A DNA stretch of 64,000 nucleotides from Stomorhina lunata. Taxonomy: Eukaryota > Arthropoda > Insecta > Diptera > Rhiniidae. The stretch covers positions 55,134,174 through 55,198,173 of the forward strand of contig OW121740.1 in NCBI GenBank assembly GCA_933228675.1, given 5' to 3'. Shown piece by piece: positions 35,301 through 44,262 of the stretch. The position numbers were made by a program, and so were the translations under genes. The notes under the pieces were generated by a model. It searched no databases, was not told where the DNA came from, and saw nothing but the letters and a program-made list of their open reading frames with translations. Each line of letters begins with the position of its first letter. Positions within the stretch are counted from its first letter, which is position 1.

Positions 35301-36038
35301 GATAGTGTATGTTTGCTGGAAAAGCTCATAGCGTAGATTGCAAAAAGAATTAGAAATAGTTACAACAATATGCAAAGCTTTGCAAAATACGAATGACAAA
35401 TGTGTGAATGAATTTATGTGAATGAATCTGACTGAAGTTCACTTTTTTTCAATACAAAACGGGAGGAGAGCCTTACAGAAAGAAACTCTCAATGGGGATT
35501 TTTCAAACAAAAGGTATAAAAGGAAATTTCAAAATTCAAAAAATACAGGGAAGGGGTATAAAAAAAACTTTTCAAAAACACATGCCAATGCAATAAGGCA
35601 ACTTTAATAAAAAATATATTTTCGAATATCGTATGAATGATGTTTATACATACAAATATACAAATAAAAACTTACCGTAAATTCTCCCGTAACAGCATCG
35701 AAACCTACATGAACTGTATGCTCAAAATTTGTAGGATATGATATATTGGGTTTGGAGTCCTGATGTGAAGGTTTAGAACCTTTGATTTTGTTTTTTAAAG
35801 TTTTCTTTTTACGATCAGGGTCATCGGGTTCTAAAAAGTATAATTAAAAGAAAATTATTTAACAATCAAGTTAATTAGAATGTTGGGTAAGCAGAAAAAA
35901 ACCTTTAGGTAAAGGCCTCATATCCACGGGCGGCCCATCGCCGCTTCCCGCTACAGAACTGCCACCAACACGATCACCGCCACGATTACTGGTTAAGCGT
36001 ACGGGTGGAGCTGGCGGTTTATCCTCTTCACTGGACAT
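17261..36038 (-). CDS. Pak: p21-activated serine/threonine kinase Pak, seven coding exons
   Basis: Group I PAK, the effector of Rac and Cdc42 that phosphorylates cytoskeletal targets. Exons on the minus strand: 36038-35903, 35830-35676, 25013-24848, 24770-24108, 21897-20633, 17742-17524, 17344-17261. They sum to 2688 bases, 895 residues plus stop, with every junction in phase and GT/AG. Residues 8-14 (PPAPPVR) form a proline-rich SH3 ligand. The CRIB motif that binds the GTPases is at 75-88 ([14 protein letters not shown]), followed by the autoinhibitory segment to about 150. Residues 298-318 ([14 protein letters not shown]) match the PIX-binding region of PAK1. The kinase domain is about 621-873: GQGASG loop 628-633, Lys650, HRD Asp740, DFG Asp758, activation-loop Thr774. 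All catalytic residues are present. His/Gln-rich (222-262) and Thr/Ala/Ser-rich (375-590) inserts make it longer than the roughly 700 residues I recall for Drosophila. Confidence 0.95.
17524..17742 (-). CDS. Pak: Pak coding exon 6 (kinase C-lobe)
   Basis: Encodes residues 796-868, from [20 protein letters not shown] to [12 protein letters not shown], kinase subdomains IX to XI. Acceptor ATTTCAG|GTC, donor CTAAAG|GTAAG. Confidence 0.95.
17790..18560 (+). repeat. Family A dispersed repeat, diverged copy in Pak intron 5
   Basis: Starts near TATAGCCGGCCAAGCCAGACCACACC, resembling the family A start (see 49356-50148). It continues with diverged internal family words such as GACTTATGGGTGGTACTCAAAA and GTGCCAAACTTCATAAAGA. 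The 3' hairpin is not found. Confidence 0.5.
18720..19420. repeat. Dispersed repeat with diverged tandem units
   Basis: Begins at an AT run followed by ACGTGACTGACTGACTCATCATCGCCC, then shows loose repeats of about 125-140 bases marked by GGGTAAAA near 18834, 18966 and 19231. It lies in Pak intron 5. Superfamily unknown. Confidence 0.5.
20086..20440 (-). mobile_element. LINE 3' end, degraded (RNase H type)
   Basis: Matches 30655-31045 in the same orientation. On the minus strand it ends GCCTGCCTAACCTAA. It lies in Pak intron 5 and carries deletions relative to the 30.7-kb copy. See that entry for the coding match. Confidence 0.65.
20633..21897 (-). CDS. Pak: Pak coding exon 5 (linker and most of the kinase)
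   Basis: Encodes residues 374-795. Poly-Thr, Ala and Ser runs precede [20 protein letters not shown], which leads into the kinase. The donor CCTAAG|GTAAG is clear. The acceptor at GCTACAG|CAGC was chosen because it alone fits the phase of exon 4 and continues the Ala/Gly reading; its pyrimidine tract is weak, so the first residues are the least certain in the model. Confidence 0.85.
22781..22805. repeat. AT microsatellite
   Basis: A run of alternating A and T of about 25 bases within Pak intron 4. Confidence 0.9.
22866..23475 (+). repeat. Family A dispersed repeat, 5'-truncated copy
   Basis: Shares with 49356-50148 the internal words CCGATTATCTCGAAATTTGGC, GGGAGCTATGGTCAAATGTG and ATCGCTAAATCGACT. 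It ends in the same hairpin, CCTTTCCACCTATGGTGGTGAAGG. The 5' start is missing. Confidence 0.8.
24108..24770 (-). CDS. Pak: Pak coding exon 4 (low-complexity and PIX-binding)
   Basis: Encodes residues 153-373. It opens with [20 protein letters not shown], passes through a Gly/Asn-rich part and a His/Gln-rich tract built from CAA/CAG and CAT/CAC codons, then the PIX-binding-like motif and a Pro/Thr/Ala-rich end. Acceptor AAAGCAG|GTTC, donor GCAA|GTAAGTT. Confidence 0.9.
24848..25013 (-). CDS. Pak: Pak coding exon 3 (autoinhibitory region)
   Basis: Encodes residues 98-152, [17 protein letters not shown] onward to ITTHSG. This is the highly conserved segment after the CRIB motif that folds onto the kinase in the inactive dimer. 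Acceptor TTTATAG|GGT, donor TTCGG|GTAAG. Confidence 0.95.
25640..26340 (-). repeat. Family A dispersed repeat, diverged copy
   Basis: On the minus strand the stretch near 26130-26310 matches family A closely (ATCGCTAAATCGACTTAGAAAG and the GACGGACTGACA words). The part down to 25640 matches only loosely. It lies in Pak intron 2. Confidence 0.65.
27500..28210 (-). pseudogene. Jockey-type LINE reverse transcriptase, decayed C-terminal part
   Basis: On the minus strand, frames with many stops and shifts still show features of the C-terminal region of Jockey-clade ORF2: [33 protein letters not shown], and near 27540 [14 protein letters not shown] followed by [10 protein letters not shown]. The latter is the usual C-terminal HLFNC/LW.P.E signature. 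There are at least five breaks. It lies in Pak intron 2 in the same orientation as Pak. Confidence 0.75.
30655..31045 (-). mobile_element. LINE 3' end with RNase H C-terminal motif
   Basis: On the minus strand 30824-31009 reads [20 protein letters not shown] followed by HLLCHCPV, the Cys/His-containing C-terminal segment that follows RNase H in I/R1-type LINEs. The element's 3' end near 30655 reads CGGCTGCCTGCCTAA. Related pieces are at 20086, 52555, 53000 and 56948. Heavily truncated at its 5' side. Confidence 0.7.
31075..31191 (+). mobile_element. 111-bp-type retroposon, second copy
   Basis: Near-identical to 10314-10424, with a longer tail of CAA units after CGCAGTTA. It sits directly between the LINE tail and the DD37E element. 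Confidence 0.75.
31195..31850 (-). pseudogene. Tc1/mariner DD37E-type transposase, decayed
   Basis: On the minus strand: [20 protein letters not shown], then FFWPDLA for the second catalytic aspartate, and 37 residues later the glutamate of PELRPIERY. Stops interrupt the frame just after FFWPDLA and after IERY, and the N-terminal part is in other frames. The D-37-E spacing places it with the ITmD37E group first described in mosquitoes (family assignment from memory). Other copies: 38087, 40655 and 45850. Confidence 0.75.
32042..33337 (+). mobile_element. Near-complete mariner-like element, DD41D (rosa) type
   Basis: A 1296-bp element. The ends are inverted repeats of about 28 bases containing GAGGTATAGAACTT, and TA lies at both flanks (32040-32041, 33338-33339). 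It holds one transposase gene broken by a single frameshift. It lies in Pak intron 2, opposite to Pak. Confidence 0.9.
32154..33232 (+). pseudogene. DD41D mariner-like transposase, one frameshift
   Basis: The reading starts [20 protein letters not shown] with a helix-turn-helix region, then a second one near [19 protein letters not shown]. Catalytic sites are [14 protein letters not shown] (first Asp), [12 protein letters not shown] (second Asp) and [15 protein letters not shown] (third Asp). There are 41 residues between the last two, the mark of the rosa-type group. The frame changes near 32770, between [11 protein letters not shown] and [16 protein letters not shown], consistent with a small deletion. 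There are no other stops, so the copy is young, but it cannot make a full protein. Confidence 0.88.
33544..33839 (-). mobile_element. tRNA-derived SINE, copy 2, complete
   Basis: A 296-bp element flanked by a 13-bp direct repeat, AGTGAGTTTTGAA (33531-33543 and 33840-33852). On the minus strand it starts with the tRNA-like head seen at position 7 (GTATAGCAGGTTAG, then AAGTTCGATCC). It ends in a short ATTATTA tail rather than the CAGTTACAACAA tail of copy 1. It lies in Pak intron 2. Confidence 0.85.
35676..35830 (-). CDS. Pak: Pak coding exon 2 (CRIB)
   Basis: Encodes residues 46-97, with the lysine-rich stretch [11 protein letters not shown] and the CRIB core. Acceptor TTTTTAG|AACC, donor TTTACG|GTAAG. 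The following intron is about 10.7 kb and full of transposons. Confidence 0.95.
35903..36038 (-). CDS. Pak: Pak coding exon 1
   Basis: Encodes residues 1-45 plus one base. It starts ATG in the context ACGGAAAATG and contains [18 protein letters not shown], the Nck/Dock SH3-binding end of PAKs. The donor is AAAG|GTTTTT. Confidence 0.93.
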
Positions 36039-36100
36039 TTTCCGTATATTGTATGGCGGTAGTATAGTGTTAAATGTTTAATTTGATTTTTGGGGGGGAG
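36039..36100 (-). other. Pak: Pak 5' UTR with an upstream splice acceptor
   Basis: On the minus strand the sequence TTCCTTTAATTTCAG ends at 36101, a good acceptor, 62 bases before the ATG. This suggests the first coding exon begins here and that one or more non-coding exons lie further upstream (higher coordinates). Those exons could not be placed. Confidence 0.5.
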
Positions 36101-36861
36101 CTGAAATTAAAGGAAATTTTATGAAATTTATTTAGTTTAATACACAACTAAAGTAAACAATAAGGTTTTTGTTAATTAAAAAATATTTGGAGAATTAAAT
36201 AATATTAACTTATCTATTAGTGTTTAATTTTTTTTTTAGTTTTATTATTTTTTCGCTTTAATGTTTGTGTCATCAATGTTTATGATTAAAACAAACGCTC
36301 TTTGTTTTTTATTTTCTGTTTTTTATAACAATAGTCACTGTATTTATTTATTTTTCCATATTTCTCTTAATTATACAAATTTATGAATGTATTTTGTTTG
36401 GTTTTTAATTTTTTATTTTCATTATCAGCTGCGCCCCTGAAATCTTATACGTTTTTTTTGGGTTAGACGGGTAAAAAAACAATAAAATATCAGAGGATGG
36501 AATAAAATTTAATGATGGAAAGAAAATTCTAATAATTATACAATATTTTAAAATTTTTAGACGATTATAGAACAATAACAATCAAACACATTTCATTGAT
36601 AGACCTCAGATCTAGAAAAACAAATTCATTATTAAGGTCATGGTTTCTAGACAGCAACACCTATGAAATAAACATCTTTACGCGCCTTTTTCAGCAATTT
36701 TTTATATATTTAAGAATTTTGTCATAAAGTTTACTACAATTTTCTTGACGTAAGTTTTCGATGTATGTTTGAGAGTTTGGTTAAAGACGAACTATAACGA
36801 TTTACTTTGATATCTTTCAAAACTTTATATTGTAATTCGCCTTTATTCTGTTTTGGAACAT
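36101..36861. other. Region upstream of Pak exon 1
   Basis: AT-rich intronic sequence if the acceptor at 36101 is real. No exon, promoter or gene was recognised. Confidence 0.4.
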
Positions 36862-38086
36862 TGATATAATGCATGGTTATGCAAACTGCAATAGCGCGAT
36901 TAAAAAATACTAAAGCTGCTGGTTCCGATGGTTTGCCAGCAGAAATTTTTAGGGCTAGAGGTAAAGAGCTGATAAGGTGTATTTTTCGGCTCCTGGATTA
37001 CATATGGTCAGAAGAACGTATGCCGGACGGTTGGAACCTCAGTGTAATTTGTCCAGTGCACAAAAAAGGAGATAAAACTGTATGTGCAAATAATAGAAGA
37101 ATAAGCCTCCTCTCAATTGCATATAAGACTCTATCCACCATACTGTGTAAAAGGCTAAAGTCCAAAGTTAACAAAATAATTGGGACGTATCAATGTGGCT
37201 TTAGATCAGGTAAATCAACCACTGACCAGATCTAACTCTACGTCAAATCCTGGAGAAGACCCAAGAGAAACAAATAGATACTTACCATCTCTTTGTTGAA
37301 CAGCTTTTGACAGCTCGATACGGAAGAAGGTGTTTAAAGCAATGTCTGAGTTCGGCATCCCTACGAAGCTAATAAAGTTATACAACATCATCTGTTAAGA
37401 TATGTAAAAACCTATCAGAGTCCTTAATAACTAAGCGGGGATTCAGGCAAGGTGACAGTCTATATTGTGACCTCTTCAATATTGTGTTAGAGAAAATCGT
37501 GCGAGATCCAACAGTTAATACAAAAGGTACAATTTTCAATAGAAAACATATGCTACTTGCGTTTGCCGATGACATTGATATTCTGGGACGCACTTTCCAC
37601 GAGGTAACTGCCGCCTTTTCCAGTATCGGGAAGGAATCAAACAAAATGGGTCTGGCTGTCAATGAATCAAAAACAAAACTGATGGTTTCTACAGGCAGAC
37701 AGACCACTAGGATTGGATCACACGTGTTCGTTGAGAACTATAGCTTCGAGGTTGTAAAATAATTTGTATACCTTGTTACCGCTGTGAAGATCAACAACGA
37801 TATAAGCTTCGTAATCAAGCGTAGAATTATACTTGCCAATCGATTCTGTTTTGGACTAAGCAAACAGCTAAGAAATAAAGTCCCCGAAAAAACTTAAATT
37901 ACGATCTATAGAATGCTTACGCACTTGCCCGGGCAGATGAAGCTATCCTTGGGGTGAAAAATTCTACGAAGAATCTTTGGACCAGTCTGCACCAACATTG
38001 AGTATCGACATCGAATGAACCATGAGCTGTATGAGTTATACGCTGACATAGGCATAGTGAAACGCATTAAGCAACAGCGGCTGCGT
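36862..38086 (+). pseudogene. RTE-like LINE reverse transcriptase, decayed
   Basis: The N-terminal part of the reverse transcriptase core is open at 36873-37235 (AIARLKNTKAAGSDGLPAEI, ICPVHKKGDK, RRISLLSIAYK, YQCGFRSGKSTTDQI). Frameshifts follow. At 37484-37762 the catalytic motif is present as AFADDIDILGR, followed by GLAVNESKTKLMVS as in the 10981 copy. A stop at about 37760 and a deletion near 37900 break the remainder. It stops abruptly at 38086, where a DD37E element begins. Confidence 0.85.
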
Positions 38087-38775
38087 TGTCACGAAATAGG
38101 TTTTCCCGGTTTGTTAGGAAGTATAATGAATTTGGTACAATAAAACGAAAACCGCGGGCTATTTGCGAAAGGATATTTTTGATCTTAATAAGGTAAAAGA
38201 AAAATTATGTGACTTCTAGAACAATCCTAACTTGTTCAACAGAACAGCGACATATAAAGCAAATTGTTCGATATTTTTTGTCAGAAAAGTTAAGAAAAGT
38301 GAGCGGCTGAAGTCGTGTAAAGGACAAAAGGTGCCGGAAAAAAATTCCAGAAAAAATATAGAAGCGAAACAGCGAGCTAAAAAACTGCATTGCAATTTCT
38401 TAACAAAATATAATTGCTGTAGAATGAACGGTGAAACCTAAGTTCTTGTCGACTTTTTCCAGCTTCCTGGACAGACTTTTTACGTTGCCGATGCAAGAGG
38501 AAATGTAGACGAAAAATTCCGAACCTAAAAGAAAACAAAATTTGCTAAAAAATTTTTGGTTTGGCAAGCAATATGTACTTGCGGCAAAAAAAGCAGTCCC
38601 TTCATAACAACTCGAGATATTAAAGGTGATATGTATATCAAAGAATGTTTTACAAAGAGATTATTGGCATTTAAACAGCAACATGAAGTGTATACTTTTT
38701 TCTGGTCCTATCTTGCTTCCTGTCATTATATTAAATCGATTATAATAGGCTTATTTTCAAGCGTAGGTTGCTAAA
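38087..38775 (+). pseudogene. DD37E-type transposase, decayed copy 2
   Basis: Begins with SRFVRKYNEFGTIKRKPRA, continues with FNRTATYKANCSIFFVRKVK and ends near TFFWSYLASCHYIKS. In the last motif the catalytic WPD has become WSY, so the second acidic residue is lost. It interrupts or abuts the LINE at 38086. The C-terminal glutamate region is missing. Confidence 0.75.
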
Positions 38776-39851
38776 ATATTAGCACAATCGGAGTTTAGGT
38801 AGTTAAATCAGAAAACAAAAAAATTTATTATAATATAATCAGATCAATTCCTCCTCCCATAAAATATAAGAAATACTAATTTTTGTGTAACTTTTTAGAT
38901 CATATCTAGCCATAACCGCCAAAAGGGCCCAAGCGACATGATGGACGATTTTCATTTTATTATTAAAATTTATTATTCATGATCATCTGCATCATCTCAC
39001 AAAATATCAGGGCAGTAGAATTTACCGTTATGATTTTATAGCAAAAACAATAAAGTACAATTCACTGTCCAAAGATATTTTAGAAAATGCTTCTCCTGTA
39101 AATTTAAGTTTTTGGCGCTTGAGTCTTTTTGGCGGTTAGGGCTCGATATGTATAAACTTAAATCTTTAGAACGGGTAACGATTATATTATCATGTAGTAT
39201 TCAATAAATTATAAATGAAAAAAAAACTCAATTTATTTCCCATTCTTTTCGGATACAAACATAACTACAACACTTTAAATTTAACTTAAAAATTGTTTTT
39301 AATTTCATTACTTTTATCTTTTATCTTTCAACTTACAATTTAATTATTTAATTTAACATAAAATATTCTAATTAATATTAATTTGTGAAAAAATGCGTAT
39401 CTTATTATTCACCACCTCCTCAAAATTAGATTTTAATATACATTTTTTGATATTACTGTTACACTCTTTCAGTACAAACCCATGCCCATGTACGAGGTTC
39501 GTATTCAAATCATAAAACTTAGAATGCAGACAGGCAGTAATTCTCAAATACATTAAATAAATATTTAAAAGCAAACCTCATCATATTCATATACAGTCTA
39601 ATTTCAGTTCGTGCAGAGAAGATAGTTTTGAATATGTAGTAGAATAAAATGTTTGTCGTCACTGTTTTTCTATAATAATGCTGCCGTTTGATAATAACAA
39701 ATTTAATTATTTAGCCGGCAAAATAATATGCGAGGTTGTATTTAAAAGGCTTCCAAATCTATTTGATAAAACTGTATTTGCAACTAATTAAATATGTCTT
39801 AAAATTATAAGATTCACTTTCGATTTCTGGTTGACTGTCTACTCAAATGAC
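38776..39851. other. AT-rich stretch, no gene seen
   Basis: No supportable reading frame, RNA gene or repeat boundary. Confidence 0.5.
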
Positions 39852-39856
39852 CGTCG

Positions 39857-40611
39857 CACAGTGGGATAGTGGACAAATAGAATGGAAGTAAGTCCATAAC
39901 TTCAAAAGCGATGGGCGGATTTCAAAAAAATGGATGGATATTTTTTTTTTCAAATATTAACTTATAACTAAAAAGTTTTACTGTAGTGTATTGCACTAAG
40001 ATTCCAATTTATTACAATTATTTATTATTGTAATAAATAGTTTTTTGATAAAACCAAAAAATGTTGGTGGGGAAACCTTTCCTCGACGCGTTTGGATTGT
40101 TAATTAGACCATCTCATCAGGAGGATTATCCCTAATTCTAGACAGAGCGAAAACTACACATTATATCTTATATTAAGGGACAGAATAAATACGAATTATT
40201 GTTGTGTCCAACAAATATCAACATAAAGCGAAGATTATCAACTTATAACATTTTACATAGGAAAGCTTTTAATACACTTCTTGTTTGTAGAATATTCAAA
40301 ATTTTATTCTTAAAAAAAAAAACTTTAAATCAAGAAAATCGGTTTATATATAGATCAAATATTAGTAAAAATTTGATGCAGTTTTAAGTCGAATATCTTT
40401 AAAAACATAAGAGATAGGATATGCATGTCGCGATGCTTTTTGTAGACCTTGACCTAAGTATTTGTTATATAATATGATTTGAGGTGCCCTAATTTGGGGT
40501 TCGACTGTACCGCCCCAGTAGAATCTAGGCTCTTCAGGTTCAAAACTTAAGCTCCAACGGTTTAGATGTTATGGACTTATTTCCATTATATTTTTCCACC
40601 ATCACACTGCA
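39857..40611. mobile_element. Short Transib-like element
   Basis: The left end is CACAGTGGGATAGTGGA and the right end, reverse-complemented, has GTGTGATGGTGGA. Both lead into ATGGAARTAAGTCCATAAC, so the terminal inverted repeats extend over about 45 bases. CGTCG flanks both sides (39852-39856, 40612-40616). The right heptamer is damaged. No coding capacity. The heptamer-like end and a 5-bp duplication of the form CGNCG match the foldback at 5969. Confidence 0.72.
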
Positions 40612-40654
40612 CGTCGATTAAAATCCGATGAGATATGATGGATGCTTTTTTTTT

Positions 40655-40860
40655 TTGATATTTATATCAAAGAATGTCTTACAAAGAGATTGTTGCCATA
40701 TATACAGTAACATGAGGTGTTTACATTCTTCTGGGCCGATCTTACTTCCTTTTAAAGTAAACCTGCCATGGAGTGGTATCAAAACAATAATGTCGTTTTA
40801 ATTCCAAATGAAGCAAATCGGCAAATTGTCTAGAACTCAGACCAAATAAGAAATATTGCG
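40655..40860 (+). pseudogene. DD37E-type transposase fragment
   Basis: Reads [26 protein letters not shown] and AMEWYQNNNVVLIPNEAN with stops. These are the same motifs as in the copy at 31195, in the plus orientation. It begins just after the Transib-like element at 40611. Confidence 0.7.
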
Positions 40861-43314
40861 ACCTCGTAAAAAGAATAATGTAGGACACAAAAAGACTCGA
40901 CAACAAATTTCAAATTTTAGACTGAAGATGTCCATGGACATCAAGAAATTTACTGAAAAAAATAAATTATTTATAAAAAACTAAAAGTTTTTGTAATTCA
41001 TTAATAAAATATAAATTTATACAAAATTTACCATTACAAAACTTTTTTTCTATTGAAATTGGTTGGTTGGCTCTTTCAAAAGTTATAGTAGCTTGTTCGA
41101 ACACTATAAATAAAATCTCACTCCTTATATCCAATTTTAAAGTTAATTTTTCACATAACATTTCCAAAAATTTTGGGGAGGGGGATCATACATCTAGAAT
41201 GAATAAAAATATAACCGCTATTGATTTTCAAAATGTAAAATTCTAAAGTTCCATTATTTGTGATAAGATGTGCCACAAATAATCACCCTAAAAAAGCCAT
41301 AATATGAAGAAATACGATTCCGATGATTCTTTCATCAAGAAAGTTATGAATTCTTTAGGGAACTAAGTGTCGATTTAGTAATTTTTGAACTGCCCTCATA
41401 ATACAATCCACTAAGAATAAAAAAATATATACAAAAAATCTATAAATTATAAGATACATAGAATATTTAGTTGTTTGTTAGAAGAGGTTCAAGAACAAAC
41501 AGATAATTAATAATTTGTTGAATATTTCAAAATTATTGTACAAAAAAGAAACTATACAAATTTAATTATGAAAACGAAAGCAATGATAAGGGGACAGCGA
41601 TTTTCGATTTTCCCTTAAAACGTGTACAAAATGAAAAACGTGTCGTAAATCAAATTAATATTGTTTATGTAAATAGGCTGTGTAAAATATATATATTCAT
41701 TGATAGATCGGCTAATAATAGTTGGTAGTACATAAATATTTTGAATGTATTTTGGCAGTATGTACCACTATTTGACATGAAAGATTTTGCACAAAAAGAA
41801 ATAATTTTTTACATTGTAATGTAAATAACTTTAAAACCGTTGATCTAACAAAAAACTTATATTAGCACGTCTTCTGGTGAATTTTGTTTTGAATTCATTG
41901 ATGTATTTTTAAATAAAATTGGACAAATAGTATTCAATATATGATAAAAAAACACAAATTTTAGAAAAAAAAGCGACGAAAAAATTGTAATTTTCGGGCG
42001 TTGTTATACTTAGTTTAACTTGATTGTAATTTTCATCACAAGTTTCAAGCTTTAAGAAAAGTTAAATGAGAATTTAAGTTAAGAAATCCTTTTAAATATA
42101 TCGTCACCTAAAATGCAAACAGGCGTAACTACACTTCTAGTTTTTTTTTTTACAGGAGAAGCAAGAAACGTTATAACTTTTAAACTACAAGGAACGTTAA
42201 ATTCAAATTTTGGAGTTGAGTCAACAAACCATCAGCAAAAAAAACTCTAAAAGGTTTAGTTTTTGAGCGATTGCAAAAAAACAAAAGGGCTTAACTGAAA
42301 GTTTAATATTTTATGAAACAAAAAGTACTCAACTACAATACAGATTTTGAGCAACATTATAAACCTTTGGTTTTTAGTGAATTAAATCGTCGTACGCATA
42401 AAAAAGTAGCTTGAGATGTATTTTGGGTTGCTGGGTCATAATCAATCAAAAAATCAATTGTATTTTTTGTGTTAGTTACGCCCTTTTGCATTTCAGGTGA
42501 CGATATAATCTTTGTTTTATGATATACTAGTATGAATGTGGTGTTTTCAATTAAATTTAACTTTGTATTTATAGAGTAACTGCGAATATTGTATTTAAAA
42601 TACAAATATGTATTCATATTTTATTTTCAATTATGAATGTTATAGACGTTTTATTCATTCGTTATTTAAAGTTGGCATGCTGCTGCACGTACTACGATTT
42701 TGTTGTATTTCATTCATTTAATACAAATAGGAAAAAAGTTATGTATTTCAACCAAAAAAAAAATGTTCCTTAGAATGAAAGAAATAGTTAACAACCCAGC
42801 AAGCGAAGTCATTCGATCTTAATCCGTCGTTTACCCACTTCCTTTGTCTAAAGAAAATGGTGTTGATGTAAAGATGTAAAGGCATTTTCGGTATCCATTC
42901 ATAACGAATATGGAAACATTATTACAGATAATATAGCCAAATCTGGTGCTCTCTTTAGTCAGGAGAATGCTGACCAGTATAAATATTTATCGGTATACAT
43001 AGTATGTAAGAAGATGTTTAAATCGTTTGTATCATCTAGAAAAGCCCTAACTCACACTTTTTTCGAAATAGATTTTTTTGTGATTCCAATGCATTTAACG
43101 CAAATACACCACCTCACAAAAATGTAAGACAATTTTTTCAAAACTAGTGGTTATTTAAGTAATTTTCTAAAAAGCCCTAACTTGTTTCTAAAAAATATAT
43201 ATTTTTATAAAGCCCTACCTCGCCAAATTATGTGTCGTTGCATGGTCAAGTAATATAAAATTTTCCAATATTAAAGCTTTTAGTTGGATGTATAATTTTT
43301 ATTTTTTTATTTAC
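40861..43314. other. AT-rich stretch, no gene seen
   Basis: No reading frame with recognisable content. Some phrasing near 42170-42360 resembles spacer DNA from old elements but no boundaries were found. Confidence 0.4.
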
Positions 43315-44262
43315 TATATCTAAAGCTTTCTACTAAAAACATACCACATCGAGAGCTTTCCAATAAAGAACTGCCACTTTCGATGATTTTCTATAATAAG
43401 CTTTCGATATCAAAAGATTCCTTATGTAAAACATTTGTCTTCAAAACAATTCAATTTCAATATCAAAAGATTTTCTATGGATAACTTTTATATCTAAAGT
43501 ACTCTAAAAAACTGATTATATTAAAAATTCCTATATAAAACTTTTGATGTCGAAAGAATTCCTATAATAAACATTCATTATCGAAAAATTTCTTGTATAA
43601 AACTTTCCTATAGAAAACTTTCAATATTAAAAACTAACTTTTGATACAAAAAGCATTCAACTCAAAACATTCCATATCAAATACTTAAAAAAAAATATTT
43701 CCGATATAAATTTTCCGAGGTCGAAAGGTTTCCTATAATAAACTTTTGATATTGAAAATATTTTTCTATAGAAAACTTTCGATATCATAAGATTTCTTAC
43801 ATAAAACTTTTGTCGTCAAAATATTTAGGATTGAAAACCTTTTATATGAACAGATTTTCTAAAGGTTTCTTTTAATATCCAAAGCTTTCTACTAAAAACA
43901 TTCCATATCAAGAGCTTTCCAATATAAAACTCCCAATATCTAAAGATTTCCTGTATAAATCGATGTCGAAAGGCTTCCTTTTATAAACTTCGATTTCCTT
44001 CATAAAAATTTGAATATCGAAAGATTTCATATAGAAACCATTCAGTCAAACTTTCAACATCGAAAGGTTTCCTATAGAAAACTTTTAATATCGAAAGGTT
44101 TCCAATAGAAGAATTTTAATATCGAAAAATCTCCTGTAGAAAACATTTGTTATCGAAAGATTTCCGATAGAATACATTCGATATGGAAAGCTTTCCTACA
44201 GAAAACTCTCACTATAGAAAGCTTTACTACAGAAAACTCTCACTATCGAAAGCTTTCCTTAA
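43315..44262. repeat. 31-bp minisatellite array
   Basis: About 30 diverged units of 31 bp. The best-ordered part is 44050-44262, where units follow the pattern GAAAGSTTTCCTAYAGAAAA plus eleven bases ending in a TATC-like word. The unit contains a near-palindrome, TTTCGATATCGAAA. To the left the units lose register and length. Confidence 0.85.

Larger units (their letters stand above)
25014..35675. other. Pak: Pak intron 2, transposon-rich
   Basis: A 10.7-kb intron between the CRIB exon and the exon for the autoinhibitory region. It contains family A, a Jockey-type LINE fragment, an RNase H-type LINE tail, a 111-bp-type retroposon, a DD37E transposon, a DD41D transposon and a SINE. The stretches 26341-27480, 28570-30650 and 33853-35675 hold AT-rich sequence in which I see nothing further. 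Confidence 0.8.

Noticed and set aside
43315..44262. CRISPR-like look of the 31-bp repeats
   Set aside because: The units are contiguous with no unique spacers, and the sequence is clearly from an animal genome.
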